A DNA stretch of 32,058 nucleotides from an uncultured Anaerovibrio sp. Lineage in GTDB: Bacteria > Bacillota > Negativicutes > Selenomonadales > Selenomonadaceae. Below are positions 23,118 to 31,342 of the stretch, one piece after another. The notes beneath the pieces are model-generated. The model ran no database searches. It was not told the origin of the DNA and saw nothing but the letters and a program-made list of their open reading frames with translations. The stretch's first letter is position 1; each line of letters begins with the position of its first letter. The DNA lies in assembly GCA_902786545.1 (NCBI GenBank), contig CADACU010000033.1:1-32058 (forward strand), written 5' to 3'. A program made the position numbers and the translations under genes.

Positions 23118-24589
23118 TATTCAAAACCGAATCCTTTTAGGATATTATCCCGGTTGCGCCAATCCTTCTTAACCTTTACCCAAAGATCCAGGAATACCTT
23201 ACCGCCAAGCAGCATTTGAATATCCTGTCGGGACAATGCACCAATTTCTTTCAGCATAGCGCCCTTTTTGCCAATGATAATTCCCTTTTGGGAGTCTCTT
23301 TCCACATAGATTGTTACCCGGACATAATTATCCCCATTGTCCCGCAGCTTCATCTCATCCACATCCACCGCAATGGAATGTGGAACTTCATCTCTGGTCA
23401 GGTGCAGCACCTTTTCCCGCACCATTTCAGCAATAATAAGCCGTTCCGGCTGGTCAGTCACCATATCCTCCGGATAATACTGCGGTCCCTCCGACAAATG
23501 AGACTTTACCTCAGCAAGAAGTCCCTCCAGATTGTTTTCCTCCAAGGCGGAAATCGGTACAGTGGCGGCAAAATTATACTTTTCGTTATAGTTGGTAATA
23601 ATCGGCAACAACGCATCTTTGTCCGCCAGCAAATCCACTTTGTTTATGGCCAGTACCACCGGCTTTTTGGTAGCCTTCAGCCGTTCCAAAATATAATGCT
23701 CCCCGGGACCGAATTTCTCGTTGGCATCAACCACAAAAATAATGGCATCAACCTCCTGCAGCGTCCCCTCCGCCGCCTTGACCATATATTCCCCCAGCTT
23801 GTCGATTGGCTTGTGAATACCCGGGGTATCCAAAAAGACCATCTGGACATCCGGCTTGGTCAATACGCACATAATCCTGTTACGGGTGGTTTGCGGCTTA
23901 TCGGACATAATGGCAATTTTCTGGCCGATGAGACTATTTATCAGGGTGGATTTTCCTACATTTGGCCGGCCAATTACCGCCACAAAGCCTGATTTATAGC
24001 CCTTTGGCAGGTCCTTTTTCGGTGGAGCCGCCAAAGAATTGACATCTATATATGCGGCCTTGTCCTTCACTACATCCGGAGCCTGGGCCAGAGGCAGCTT
24101 CATGTCCTCCTCACCATCATCCCGGCTAATGCCCAGCTTGTGCATTACATACCGCTGTTCCTCTTCCATTTCCAGCCGTTCTTCTTCATCCATATGGTCA
24201 TACCCCATAAGGTGCAGCATACCATGAACCGTTAAAAATGACAGCTCCCGTTTCAGGCTGTGACCATATTCTTTGGCCTGCTCCTGGGCCTTTTCCACCG
24301 ATATTATAATATCCCCCAGCATTTCTGTTTCCGAACCGCCAGAAATTTCCGGTTCCTCCTCCATACTGTCGGCAAAGGCAAAGGATAATACATCTGTCGG
24401 ACGGTCCAGCCCCCGATACTGATTGTTTAACTCATGGATATATTCATTATTAGTCAGGGTGATGCTTACCTCACCATTCTCCACCCCGTATAACGGCCCG
24501 GTAACCTCGGCGGCATGCCGCACAATTTCTTCGATTTCAGCATCTATTTGTAAATTTTCCGGCTCACGGCTAATAATAACATCCATCAT
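23117..24589 (-). CDS. ybeY-era: YbeY endoribonuclease fused to GTPase Era
   Basis: 490 residues in one frame. Residues 1-155 are YbeY, the 16S rRNA-maturation/quality-control metalloRNase, with the zinc motif VHGMLHLMGYDH (His122, His126, His132). About 155-198 is a linker (DDGEEDMKLPLA...KKDLPKGY). Residues 199-490 are Era: G1 GRPNVGKS (207-214), the effector loop SDKPQTTRNRI, G3 DTPG, G4 NKVD, and a KH domain with GIIIGKKGAMLKEIG, binding the 3' end of 16S rRNA. A methionine at residue 163 (24103) with TGAGG 5 nt upstream might give separate Era. No start lies close to the usual Era N terminus. AAGGAGA precedes the first ATG. recO overlaps the stop. Confidence 0.95.
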   Translation of the reverse strand: MMDVIISREPENLQIDAEIEEIVRHAAEVTGPLYGVENGEVSITLTNNEYIHELNNQYRGLDRPTDVLSFAFADSMEEEPEISGGSETEMLGDIIISVEKAQEQAKEYGHSLKRELSFLTVHGMLHLMGYDHMDEEERLEMEEEQRYVMHKLGISRDDGEEDMKLPLAQAPDVVKDKAAYIDVNSLAAPPKKDLPKGYKSGFVAVIGRPNVGKSTLINSLIGQKIAIMSDKPQTTRNRIMCVLTKPDVQMVFLDTPGIHKPIDKLGEYMVKAAEGTLQEVDAIIFVVDANEKFGPGEHYILERLKATKKPVVLAINKVDLLADKDALLPIITNYNEKYNFAATVPISALEENNLEGLLAEVKSHLSEGPQYYPEDMVTDQPERLIIAEMVREKVLHLTRDEVPHSIAVDVDEMKLRDNGDNYVRVTIYVERDSQKGIIIGKKGAMLKEIGALSRQDIQMLLGGKVFLDLWVKVKKDWRNRDNILKGFGFE

Positions 24590-24598
24590 TTTATCTCC

Positions 24599-25606
24599 TT
24601 ATTCATCACGCTGACGCTCTTCGTAACGGTCATAGGCCTCCACAATTCTGGCCACCACATCATGCCTAATAACATCCATGGCTTCCATCTTCACAATCTC
24701 TATTCCCTTGACATTTTTCAATACCTGGGTAGCCTCCAACAAACCGGAGGTAACGCCCCTTGGCAAATCAATCTGCCCCGGATCACCGGTAACCACCATC
24801 TTGGAGCCAAAGCCCAATCTGGTCAAAAACATTTTCATCTGCTTTGAAGTGGTATTTTGGGCTTCATCTAAAATCACATAAGCGTTTTCCAAAGTTCGTC
24901 CCCGCATATACGCCAGCGGTGCAATTTCTATAACCCCTTTAGCCATCAGCTTCTGGTACAGCTCCTGCCCAATGATGTCCTGCAGGGCATCATACAGTGG
25001 CCGCAAATACGGATCCACTTTTTCCTGCAAGTCACCTGGCAAAAACCCCAGCTTTTCCCCAGCTTCCACAGCTGGTCTGGTAAGAATGAGCCGCTCCACT
25101 TCCCGGTTGCGAAGAGCAGCACAAGCCAACACTACCGCCAAATAGGTCTTGCCGGTTCCCGCTGGTCCCACACCAAAAGTAATGGAATTTTTCTTGATGG
25201 CATCCACATACACCCGTTGCCCCAGCGTCTTAGGCCGCACATGCCGCCCCCTGGAGGTGACTAATATAGTATCGCCAAATAGGCTGTGCAAGGCCTCTCC
25301 CTTACCGCCTTTCACCAATCCAATGCTGTACCGAACCTCATGCATGGTGATGGCATTACCCTGACGATACAGGTATTGCAGCTCCCGTATGATTTTGGCT
25401 GCCGGCTCCACCGCCGATGCCTCGCCGCTTATTTCCAGGGCTTCACCCCGACTGATAAACCTGGCATCAAAATTTTCCATCAAAACCCGGATATATTCAT
25501 CCCGTTCTCCCAGCAAAGCCATGGCTTCGCTTCTATCGGCAAATTCAATAATTTCTTCCGCTATATTCTGCAAACAGACACCAGACCACCTTTCAAAATA
25601 CTTCAT
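24599..25606 (-). CDS. phoH: PhoH-family ATPase
   Basis: Up to 335 residues. P-loop motifs: Walker A GVGPAGTGKTYLA near 144-156, RPAVEAGEKLGFLPG, AYMRGRTL, Walker B YVILDEAQNTT, and sensor VVTGDPGQIDLPRGV. PhoH proteins act in RNA metabolism, near YbeY in function. The order phoH, ybeY-era, recO is the usual cluster and the 9-nt gap to ybeY means cotranscription. The ATG at 25606 has no ribosome site and lies at the start point expected from a promoter at 25610-25638. A TTG at 25573 (residue 12, giving MQNIAEEIIEF) follows AAAGGTGG and may be the true start. Confidence 0.93.
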   Translation of the reverse strand: MKYFERWSGVCLQNIAEEIIEFADRSEAMALLGERDEYIRVLMENFDARFISRGEALEISGEASAVEPAAKIIRELQYLYRQGNAITMHEVRYSIGLVKGGKGEALHSLFGDTILVTSRGRHVRPKTLGQRVYVDAIKKNSITFGVGPAGTGKTYLAVVLACAALRNREVERLILTRPAVEAGEKLGFLPGDLQEKVDPYLRPLYDALQDIIGQELYQKLMAKGVIEIAPLAYMRGRTLENAYVILDEAQNTTSKQMKMFLTRLGFGSKMVVTGDPGQIDLPRGVTSGLLEATQVLKNVKGIEIVKMEAMDVIRHDVVARIVEAYDRYEERQRDE

Positions 25607-25609
25607 ATT

Positions 25610-25638
25610 ATTTTACCGCAAGTAGTATTCTAAGACAA
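25610..25638 (-). promoter_or_regulatory. Promoter of the phoH-ybeY/era-recO operon
   Basis: On the minus strand TTGTCT (25638-25633) and TAAAAT (25615-25610) are 17 bp apart. The start of transcription is expected near 25603, inside the first ATG codon of the longest phoH frame. Confidence 0.65.
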
Positions 25639-25655
25639 TGGTATTTTATTTGAGT

Positions 25656-25708
25656 AACAAAAATAAAATCCTCCAAAGGCTTCAAACCCCTCGGAGGATA
25701 TTTTTGTT
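25656..25708. terminator. Terminator after the tandem exported-protein genes
   Basis: ATCCTCC (25668-25674) pairs with GGAGGAT (25693-25699), with flanking AACAAAAAT/ATTTTTGTT (25656-25664 and 25700-25708) extending the stem. A T-rich run follows on both strands. On the minus strand it ends the unit of 26186-26806 and 25727-26173. Confidence 0.8.
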
Positions 25709-25726
25709 GTCTGAAACTAACATAAT

Positions 25727-26173
25727 TTAGTCGCGAAGCTTGCATTGTATCTTTACAATATTGCCGCCCACTACCTTAAATTCCAGCTTTTTTAAATAAT
25801 CTGTACTGTAATAGGTATATTCCGTATCATTATAATCCCTGTCAATTTTATCCGGAGCCCCATAGGTAGCAGTAATAGATGACTCTGGCATACCCACAGT
25901 CAATCCCCCCGGGGTGGCATTGCCGGCAGCAGTAGTCTCTATTTCCTCTACCATGTTCGGATTGTAATCCGAACACTCAATAACAATCCCGTTGGTGAAG
26001 TAAATCTTATCCCCGGCATACTGAGGATTACCAAGCTTCGTTGTAGCATCAGCTACAGAAGAACCAGGAGCCACACCAGAAATCGCTATTCCCTCAGGAG
26101 AAATCATGGCACAACAAACTGCTGAAGCTGCCATGGTAAGACCGGCCACCAATGCTATCATTTTCTTTTTCAT
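25727..26173 (-). CDS. Exported SmpA/OmlA-fold-like protein
   Basis: 148 residues. A signal peptide (MKKKMIALVAGLTMAASAV) ends near a Cys pair (AVCCAMIS). Two copies of a small repeat follow: GVAPGSSVADATTKLGNPQY (about 33-52) and GLTVGMPESSITATYGAPDK (about 89-108). This GxxxxxVxxxYGxP pattern is seen in SmpA/OmlA/BLIP-like domains that attach to surface complexes or bind enzymes. No catalytic motif. It is 12 nt downstream of a related gene, so a tandem pair in one operon. Function unknown. Confidence 0.8.
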   Translation of the reverse strand: MKKKMIALVAGLTMAASAVCCAMISPEGIAISGVAPGSSVADATTKLGNPQYAGDKIYFTNGIVIECSDYNPNMVEEIETTAAGNATPGGLTVGMPESSITATYGAPDKIDRDYNDTEYTYYSTDYLKKLEFKVVGGNIVKIQCKLRD

Positions 26174-26185
26174 ACAACCCCCACC

Positions 26186-26806
26186 TTATTGCAACATACC
26201 ACACACTATCTTTTCTACATGATTTGATTCTATCTCAAAATTCAGTCCTACTGACGGATTATTGGCAGAATGATATATAATGTGGTCACCTACTACGGCA
26301 TTAGGCTGCCCATAAGCCGCTACCACATCATCTACAGACGAACCAACCTTTATGCCTTTTGGAGTACCAAGAGCATTTAAATCGTCTACTTTAATTCGCT
26401 GAACGATTCCATTTGCCACATACAAATCAAATACATTTTTATATTCGTATTTCATCATTCCATCATCTCGGTCAATTTCGTTTGGTTCACCATGTCGTTG
26501 ACGTACCGCATCAATTGACGCCCCATAGGAAATCTGTCCTAAGACCAACTGGTCATCCGTTAAGGTTGCCGCTGCCGAAGGCTGAATCTGCACGCCCCCC
26601 GCTGCTGCTACCTGAGTCTGAGTTGCCGCCGGTATGGTTGTATTACCAGCCGGTGGAACTGTTCCTGCTGGCTGTTGGGTAGTAGCCGGCGGAACTATAG
26701 GAGCCGTATTGGCCACATATAGTGAATGGATAAAGAAATAGGCCACTGTACCACCAATTCCTAAAAACAAAGCTACCACCACTGCCAAAATTGTTTTTTT
26801 GCTCAT
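26186..26806 (-). CDS. Membrane-anchored SmpA-fold-like protein, paralogue of the next gene
   Basis: 206 residues. An N-terminal membrane anchor (about 5-28, KTILAVVVALFLGIGGTVAYF) is followed by a Pro/Thr/Ala-rich linker (about 35-80) and two repeats of the same kind as in the downstream gene: GQISYGASIDAVRQRHGEPN and GIKVGSSVDDVVAAYGQPNA. The start at 26806 has AAAGGAGG before it. A frame to 26929 has no ribosome site. It is likely exposed on the outer side of the inner membrane. Function unknown, though the shared repeats suggest a duplicated pair. Confidence 0.82.
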   Translation of the reverse strand: MSKKTILAVVVALFLGIGGTVAYFFIHSLYVANTAPIVPPATTQQPAGTVPPAGNTTIPAATQTQVAAAGGVQIQPSAAATLTDDQLVLGQISYGASIDAVRQRHGEPNEIDRDDGMMKYEYKNVFDLYVANGIVQRIKVDDLNALGTPKGIKVGSSVDDVVAAYGQPNAVVGDHIIYHSANNPSVGLNFEIESNHVEKIVCGMLQ

Positions 26807-26962
26807 CAAGCTATCCTCCTTTAGCTTTATATCCTCTAAAGGCAATCTCCTTATGCAATAATAATCGGCTATTTTGTCCTCATTTCTTAACATATGTTCG
26901 TGCTCAATGTAGCTAATTCCTTTTTTCAATCAATTAGTTTTTCTGTTTTTACAACGGCCATA

Positions 26963-27253
26963 TTAACCTTTGTAATTCTTTATGGCATTTATAACATCCC
27001 TATGATACAGTGTCTTGCCAATGTCCGCAGCCGTGTAGATATTGCAATCAGACCAGGTATCAGCACCCCAGTTAATCTGCGCTTTAATTCCCAGCTTTTC
27101 CAAGAGTGCTTTCGCCATAGCTTTATCATCTATGGTAATCTCCTGATTCACAGGAGGAGCAAAAAGACTGGGATAATCTTTCTGATAATGATTTTTGAAA
27201 AAAATACCGGATGCACCATAAAAGAACTGCCGCAAAATATGCGACAGTTCCAA
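26963..27253 (-). CDS. Orphan reading frame without a clear start, possibly truncated
   Basis: 96 codons. From about residue 10 on, the residues look like real protein (HYQKDYPSLFAPPVNQE, then DDKAMAKALLEKLGIKAQINWGAD, then DCNIYTAADIGKTLYH). The first codon is TTG at 27253, within the terminator hairpin of the flagellin gene, and there is no ribosome site. No ATG occurs near the beginning of the conserved-looking part. It is either a 5'-truncated gene or a protein starting at an unusual codon after AGGAG near 27145. I do not recognise the family. 156 nt of mostly A/T-rich spacer separates it from 26806. Confidence 0.4.
   Translation of the reverse strand: MELSHILRQFFYGASGIFFKNHYQKDYPSLFAPPVNQEITIDDKAMAKALLEKLGIKAQINWGADTWSDCNIYTAADIGKTLYHRDVINAIKNYKG
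27222..27250 (-). terminator. Terminator of the flagellin gene
   Basis: On the minus strand GAACTGTCGC (27250-27241) pairs with GCGGCAGTTC (27233-27224), 10 bp with one G-U, followed by TTTT. Confidence 0.75.
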
Positions 27254-27257
27254 ATTA

Positions 27258-30227
27258 TTATTGTAGTAAGCTCAGCACCATAGAGCTGTTCTTGTTGGAC
27301 TGGCTGAGCATTGCCTGACCGGATTGAGCCAATATCTGGGCCGTTGCCAGACTCATGGCACTTTTAGCCATATCTGTATCGCGAATGGTACTTTCACTGG
27401 ATTGGGTATTTTCCTCCTGAGTAATAATATTGTTATCCGTCATTTCCAAACGGCTAATCTGAGCCCCCACTAAAGTATTTGCCCCCGTCAGATAATCAAT
27501 AGCCATATCCAGATAACCTCTGGTAGTTTTCGTTACTGTTTGGCCATTTTCTATTTTTGTACTAACAGTCCCCAAGAGAAGCTCCCGACTCTCCTTCGTC
27601 ATTACATTATAATCTTCTATCCCCCCATACTCTTCCACATAATCAAACAGGTGATCCAAAGATGTCTGGGGAATTCTCACATGGATATTTTGGCTGGACC
27701 GGTCAGTATGATGAATCACCAAATCATTTACATAGATATCCTTATCGATTTTAATAACATCATCCATGGTTTGGTCGGCCAGTTTGGCACCCTTTTCCCG
27801 TAAGGCAGGATACATTGTATTGTACGGATATGACAGAACATCAAATGGCCTTGTATCATAAATGGTTACAGTGCCCTTTTCCACATTGCCAGCCACAGCC
27901 AACATATGGGGATGTCCATCTCGTATAGTTTGAATAGCCTGTCCTGCTTGGGTACGGACAGCTTCAACAAAGGACTCTAAATCCGTTACATGAGCAAGGT
28001 TAATAACATCCACCCTCACGGTCATAATATCTGCCCCCGATGAACCACTGGCTGGACGAAATTCCTCTGACTCATCACTGCCATCATAAAAATAGAAATT
28101 AACCCATTGCTCCGGACAGGTAGAACAATAAACCCGAAATCCCTTACCTACCAAATCTTCTGGCAGCTTTGGATTTTTTTCATCAAAAACCTTTTTAAAA
28201 TCTATAGTATATTGAGCCAGCTTACTTTCACTAATTTTCAGTGTCAAGTCGTTACCGCTTTCGCCAATATAACCAGCCTTTGCGATTAAAGCTTTAGTTC
28301 CTGCTCCACCATCGCTTCCATCGGAAAAATGCCTGCTGTCTCTCGATGTCATTAAATTTATAAAGGCATCTGCTATACTGGTACCCTCTTCTACAGCCTG
28401 CCGCAATATCTTCAAATCAACATCATATACTGTACCATATTGTCCAGGCTTGTTTTGCTGAACTGCTTCCATGGAATTCGGTTCTGTTGTGTCAATAAAA
28501 CCATAGTAACTCCCATTAGTAGACTTTAAGCATTTTCCTACCAAAGCATCCACAAATTCAGTTAATTTATCCTGGTCGGTGGTATCATAGGCTGTCAAAT
28601 CCATGGTATAGCTTGCTTCCTTGCCAGGCAGCGTCTCGATTGGCCCTTTTGGTATACCACCAGATGAAAGAGATACGGAACTGGTATCCAATGCCGTAAT
28701 TCCTTCATATTCTACAGGTGTACCTGGTACTGCTGGGATTGCAGTTTTCGCTTCAATCCCATTCTTCACATCAATATAATAAGAACTACCTTTACCAGTA
28801 GTCTCCAATGTCAGCACACCACCAGACATTGTAAGAGTAACACCAATAGTGGAACCAGCTTTAGGGTCTCCGATTTCTCTCCAAGCCTTTAATTGAGTTT
28901 TAGATACGCTGGCATTTTTCCCAACTACCCAAACGCCTTCACTATCCTGATGTAAGCCAGAACTACCGTCCTCAAATCTAAGATAGACGCTATTATTTAT
29001 TGTAATACCAGTGCCTGCTGTTATACTGGTAATATTCTTCGACAAAACAGCAGAAGTGGCATCCTTGGTTTTCTCATACCAAGCCTCTTTATCAATCACA
29101 GTTTTTTCCAAATCTGTAGCAGGATCCCGTTCCTTATGCGTTATAGCTGGATGATGTATACCTTCCTCAGCAGTTCCATAAACGGTCTCATCGGAAAATA
29201 CATTGGTGCCATTTGCTGCCGTACGACCATTATGGGCTGGCTCACCACCAACAGTGGTTGTACTGGCTGCTTCACTGTAACCAGATACATATTCTCTGTT
29301 ATTAGCCGCATTATTAGTAGTAAATGTGATTTTAGAGTCCTCAACAGAAGCACTGGCTACCGGTGATTTTCCTGAAAGGGTGTTGGCAATTTTTGCAGCA
29401 ATCTCCTCTGTTGTACTTAACCCACTAATATTAATCTTTTCCGCATTTTTATAATTCTTACTGGTATCAGTTGTCAACACATAGTTATATCCACCACAAG
29501 AAAATCCCTTCCCATTTAAATCGCCCACCAAATAGCTGCTCAAATCCCAAGTAAAGGTAGCAGGTGTAATCTCCTGTGGATCATGCTGAATATACTCATT
29601 ATTCACGCCACCAGCTAAATTTACGCTGGATTTATCTCCCAAAAGTGGCTCAATCATAGACTCATGGGTGCCATAACGTGAAAAAACATCAAAGGGACCA
29701 AAAATACCATCCAAATCATCATATACATCATCTATAAAATTATATTCTGATTCTGGAATCCTTATAGGCTTATCCAGCACCTTCCACGAGGACATTTTTC
29801 CTGCCTTGGTATTGCCTACCAAAAGGAGCTTACCATTAAAGGTGGTTTCCCAGGCTATCTGCTGTATCTCATCAAAGCTCTGGTTCAGTTCCTTCTGAAT
29901 AGTAGCTCTGTCTATATCAGTATTGGTATCATTATGGGCATCAATAACCTTTTCTTTGATTTTTTTCATTATATCAAGCTGACTCTGAATAGCCCCCTCT
30001 GCTATTCGAAGCATTGACGAACCCTTCTGAACATTCTGGTCATCCTGATCCAATGCCCGTATACGTACTCGCATTTTCTCAGAAATAGCATAACCGGAAG
30101 CATCATCTCCCGCATTGCGTATCTTTTCCCCCAAAGCTAGTTCACCAGCAGCCTTGGACTTCTTCTTTGTATTTTTATGTAACTCCCCCAAAATCATATT
30201 TGAGGAAATGTTATTTGCAATTACCAT
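27258..30227 (-). CDS. Giant flagellin with expanded variable region
   Basis: 989 residues, about twice the common size. The N terminus (1-150) is typical D0/D1: VIANNISSNMILGELHKN, LALGEKIRNAGDDASGYAIS and KGSSMLRIAEGAIQSQ. The C terminus (about 890-989) is the matching D1/D0: GAQISRLEMTDNNIITQEEN, MSLATAQILAQSGQAMLSQ and VLSLLQ. About 700 residues between are surface-exposed in the filament. Three related segments in it carry a (V/L)VGKGF-like core with a nearby Cys (about 224-314, 539-629, 672-791). A CSTC pair occurs in the third. No HExxH protease motif is present. The start at 30227 has GGGGGAAAGG before it. No other flagellar gene is in the window. Confidence 0.95.
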   Translation of the reverse strand: MVIANNISSNMILGELHKNTKKKSKAAGELALGEKIRNAGDDASGYAISEKMRVRIRALDQDDQNVQKGSSMLRIAEGAIQSQLDIMKKIKEKVIDAHNDTNTDIDRATIQKELNQSFDEIQQIAWETTFNGKLLLVGNTKAGKMSSWKVLDKPIRIPESEYNFIDDVYDDLDGIFGPFDVFSRYGTHESMIEPLLGDKSSVNLAGGVNNEYIQHDPQEITPATFTWDLSSYLVGDLNGKGFSCGGYNYVLTTDTSKNYKNAEKINISGLSTTEEIAAKIANTLSGKSPVASASVEDSKITFTTNNAANNREYVSGYSEAASTTTVGGEPAHNGRTAANGTNVFSDETVYGTAEEGIHHPAITHKERDPATDLEKTVIDKEAWYEKTKDATSAVLSKNITSITAGTGITINNSVYLRFEDGSSGLHQDSEGVWVVGKNASVSKTQLKAWREIGDPKAGSTIGVTLTMSGGVLTLETTGKGSSYYIDVKNGIEAKTAIPAVPGTPVEYEGITALDTSSVSLSSGGIPKGPIETLPGKEASYTMDLTAYDTTDQDKLTEFVDALVGKCLKSTNGSYYGFIDTTEPNSMEAVQQNKPGQYGTVYDVDLKILRQAVEEGTSIADAFINLMTSRDSRHFSDGSDGGAGTKALIAKAGYIGESGNDLTLKISESKLAQYTIDFKKVFDEKNPKLPEDLVGKGFRVYCSTCPEQWVNFYFYDGSDESEEFRPASGSSGADIMTVRVDVINLAHVTDLESFVEAVRTQAGQAIQTIRDGHPHMLAVAGNVEKGTVTIYDTRPFDVLSYPYNTMYPALREKGAKLADQTMDDVIKIDKDIYVNDLVIHHTDRSSQNIHVRIPQTSLDHLFDYVEEYGGIEDYNVMTKESRELLLGTVSTKIENGQTVTKTTRGYLDMAIDYLTGANTLVGAQISRLEMTDNNIITQEENTQSSESTIRDTDMAKSAMSLATAQILAQSGQAMLSQSNKNSSMVLSLLQ

Positions 30228-30334
30228 TTGCCTTTCCCCCAAAACGTACAACCTAAGCACAAAACTCCGATTATGTTAAGACTACTTTAGCAAATATACA
30301 TTTAAAAGTGTTGTACTCTGAGTCCAATATTCCG

Positions 30335-30365
30335 AAAAAAAAGAGTCGCTGCAGCGCAACGACTC
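30335..30365 (-). terminator. Terminator of the DUF3791 gene
   Basis: On the minus strand GAGTCGTTGC (30365-30356) pairs with GCAGCGACTC (30352-30343), 10 bp with one wobble, followed by eight T (30342-30335). Confidence 0.92.
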
Positions 30366-30417
30366 CTCTAAATCTATGGCAAACTTATAGTTCAACTGCA
30401 AATTTGACAATTATTAT

Positions 30418-30615
30418 TTATTCCATCATTAGCTCCTGCACTAGATATTCATCACTCATGCAGTGCATATCAGATATTCCTTCGCTTATAAGCTGATATA
30501 GCTGAGAATGATAAAATATAGTCAAAGCATCCATCAACGAAATATTTTTTCTTTTTGCCAACAGGGCTACTATCCTCGAATATTTCATTTGCAACAACAC
30601 AGGATCAGCGTTCAT
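30418..30615 (-). CDS. DUF3791 family protein
   Basis: 65 residues, single domain, all helical. The pattern DPVLLQMKYSRIVALLAKRK, ISLMDALTIFYHSQLYQL, SEGISDMHCMSDEYLVQELM is diagnostic of DUF3791. In Firmicutes such genes often sit in a pair with DUF3990 or other DUF3791 genes and have been suggested to be part of toxin-antitoxin-like units. No partner is adjacent here. The start at 30615 has GGGAGTG 6 nt upstream, while the longer frame has none. It follows the exported-protein gene by 72 nt and has its own strong terminator. Confidence 0.88.
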   Translation of the reverse strand: MNADPVLLQMKYSRIVALLAKRKNISLMDALTIFYHSQLYQLISEGISDMHCMSDEYLVQELMME

Positions 30616-30687
30616 AGCGTTCACTCCCAAATTTCCCCTTTTATTACCCTTTTCATACGTTTTCCACCAACTCATAGCAAAGTAGCT

Positions 30688-31320
30688 CTAATACACATAT
30701 CCATTAGATGCCTGGATTACATTGTCATTAAAATCTCTTAGGTCAACATATCTCTTTGTTCTTATCTGCTCCAAACAATCCATTATCCCTGCTACAGCCT
30801 TTTCCCAACCATTTTCTTCCCCGGTGCTATATGGAGGTATTTTATCGGCTATCGTTATCTTCTTCGGAAATTTAGTAACCCGTCTCCATTTGGCCTCCCA
30901 CAAGCCTTGGCTATGTGGCTTGGCCCCATACACTCTTTCTATGTTGAACTGCTTTGTTTTGGGATTTATTGTCACCCACATAATGTAGTCCATCATTTCA
31001 TCAAAACGGTCATGATTGTTGTCTTCTAGGAAAAGGCAAGCCCTTACACGTCCCGTAGCATTATCAAATCTCACTGAATTCTTAAAGAGGCTGATCCCAT
31101 AGCTGTCCCATATTCTATCACCATCTGCCGCCCTCCCTATAGGCATCATATGGGAGCCTACACTTTGTGGAATTCCTGCAGGAATTTTTTTCATATAAAC
31201 TGGCACCTGCCCTGTTGATGAGGCTGATGAAGTTACTGTCCATGAAGCCTCCGTCAGTGAATGTCCACAAAATAATGTTATTGTTAACACACATAATATT
31301 GACAATATCCGTTTAAACAT
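30688..31320 (-). CDS. Exported protein of unknown function
   Basis: 210 residues. A signal peptide (RILSILCVLTITLFCGHSLTEA) is cleaved near Ala25. The mature part has no known catalytic motif. A segment DDRFDEMMDY-like (NNHDRFDEMMDYIMWVTINP) followed by KTKQFNIERVYG is typical of small secreted proteins that are multiplied in Negativicutes genomes. A good ribosome site (AAGGAGGGG) precedes the ATG. It starts 22 nt after the end of the next exported-protein gene, so probably one operon. Function unknown. Confidence 0.8.
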   Translation of the reverse strand: MFKRILSILCVLTITLFCGHSLTEASWTVTSSASSTGQVPVYMKKIPAGIPQSVGSHMMPIGRAADGDRIWDSYGISLFKNSVRFDNATGRVRACLFLEDNNHDRFDEMMDYIMWVTINPKTKQFNIERVYGAKPHSQGLWEAKWRRVTKFPKKITIADKIPPYSTGEENGWEKAVAGIMDCLEQIRTKRYVDLRDFNDNVIQASNGYVY

Positions 31321-31342
31321 ATAACCCCTCCTTACTGCTTAT

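Noticed and set aside
27258-30227. Flagellinolysin-type metalloprotease domain in the flagellin
   Set aside because: No HExxH motif anywhere in the variable region.
30240-30310. Sigma-28 promoter of the flagellin gene
   Set aside because: A TAAAG with a TCGG downstream is present, but the match to TAAAGTTT-N11-GCCGATAA is too weak to call.
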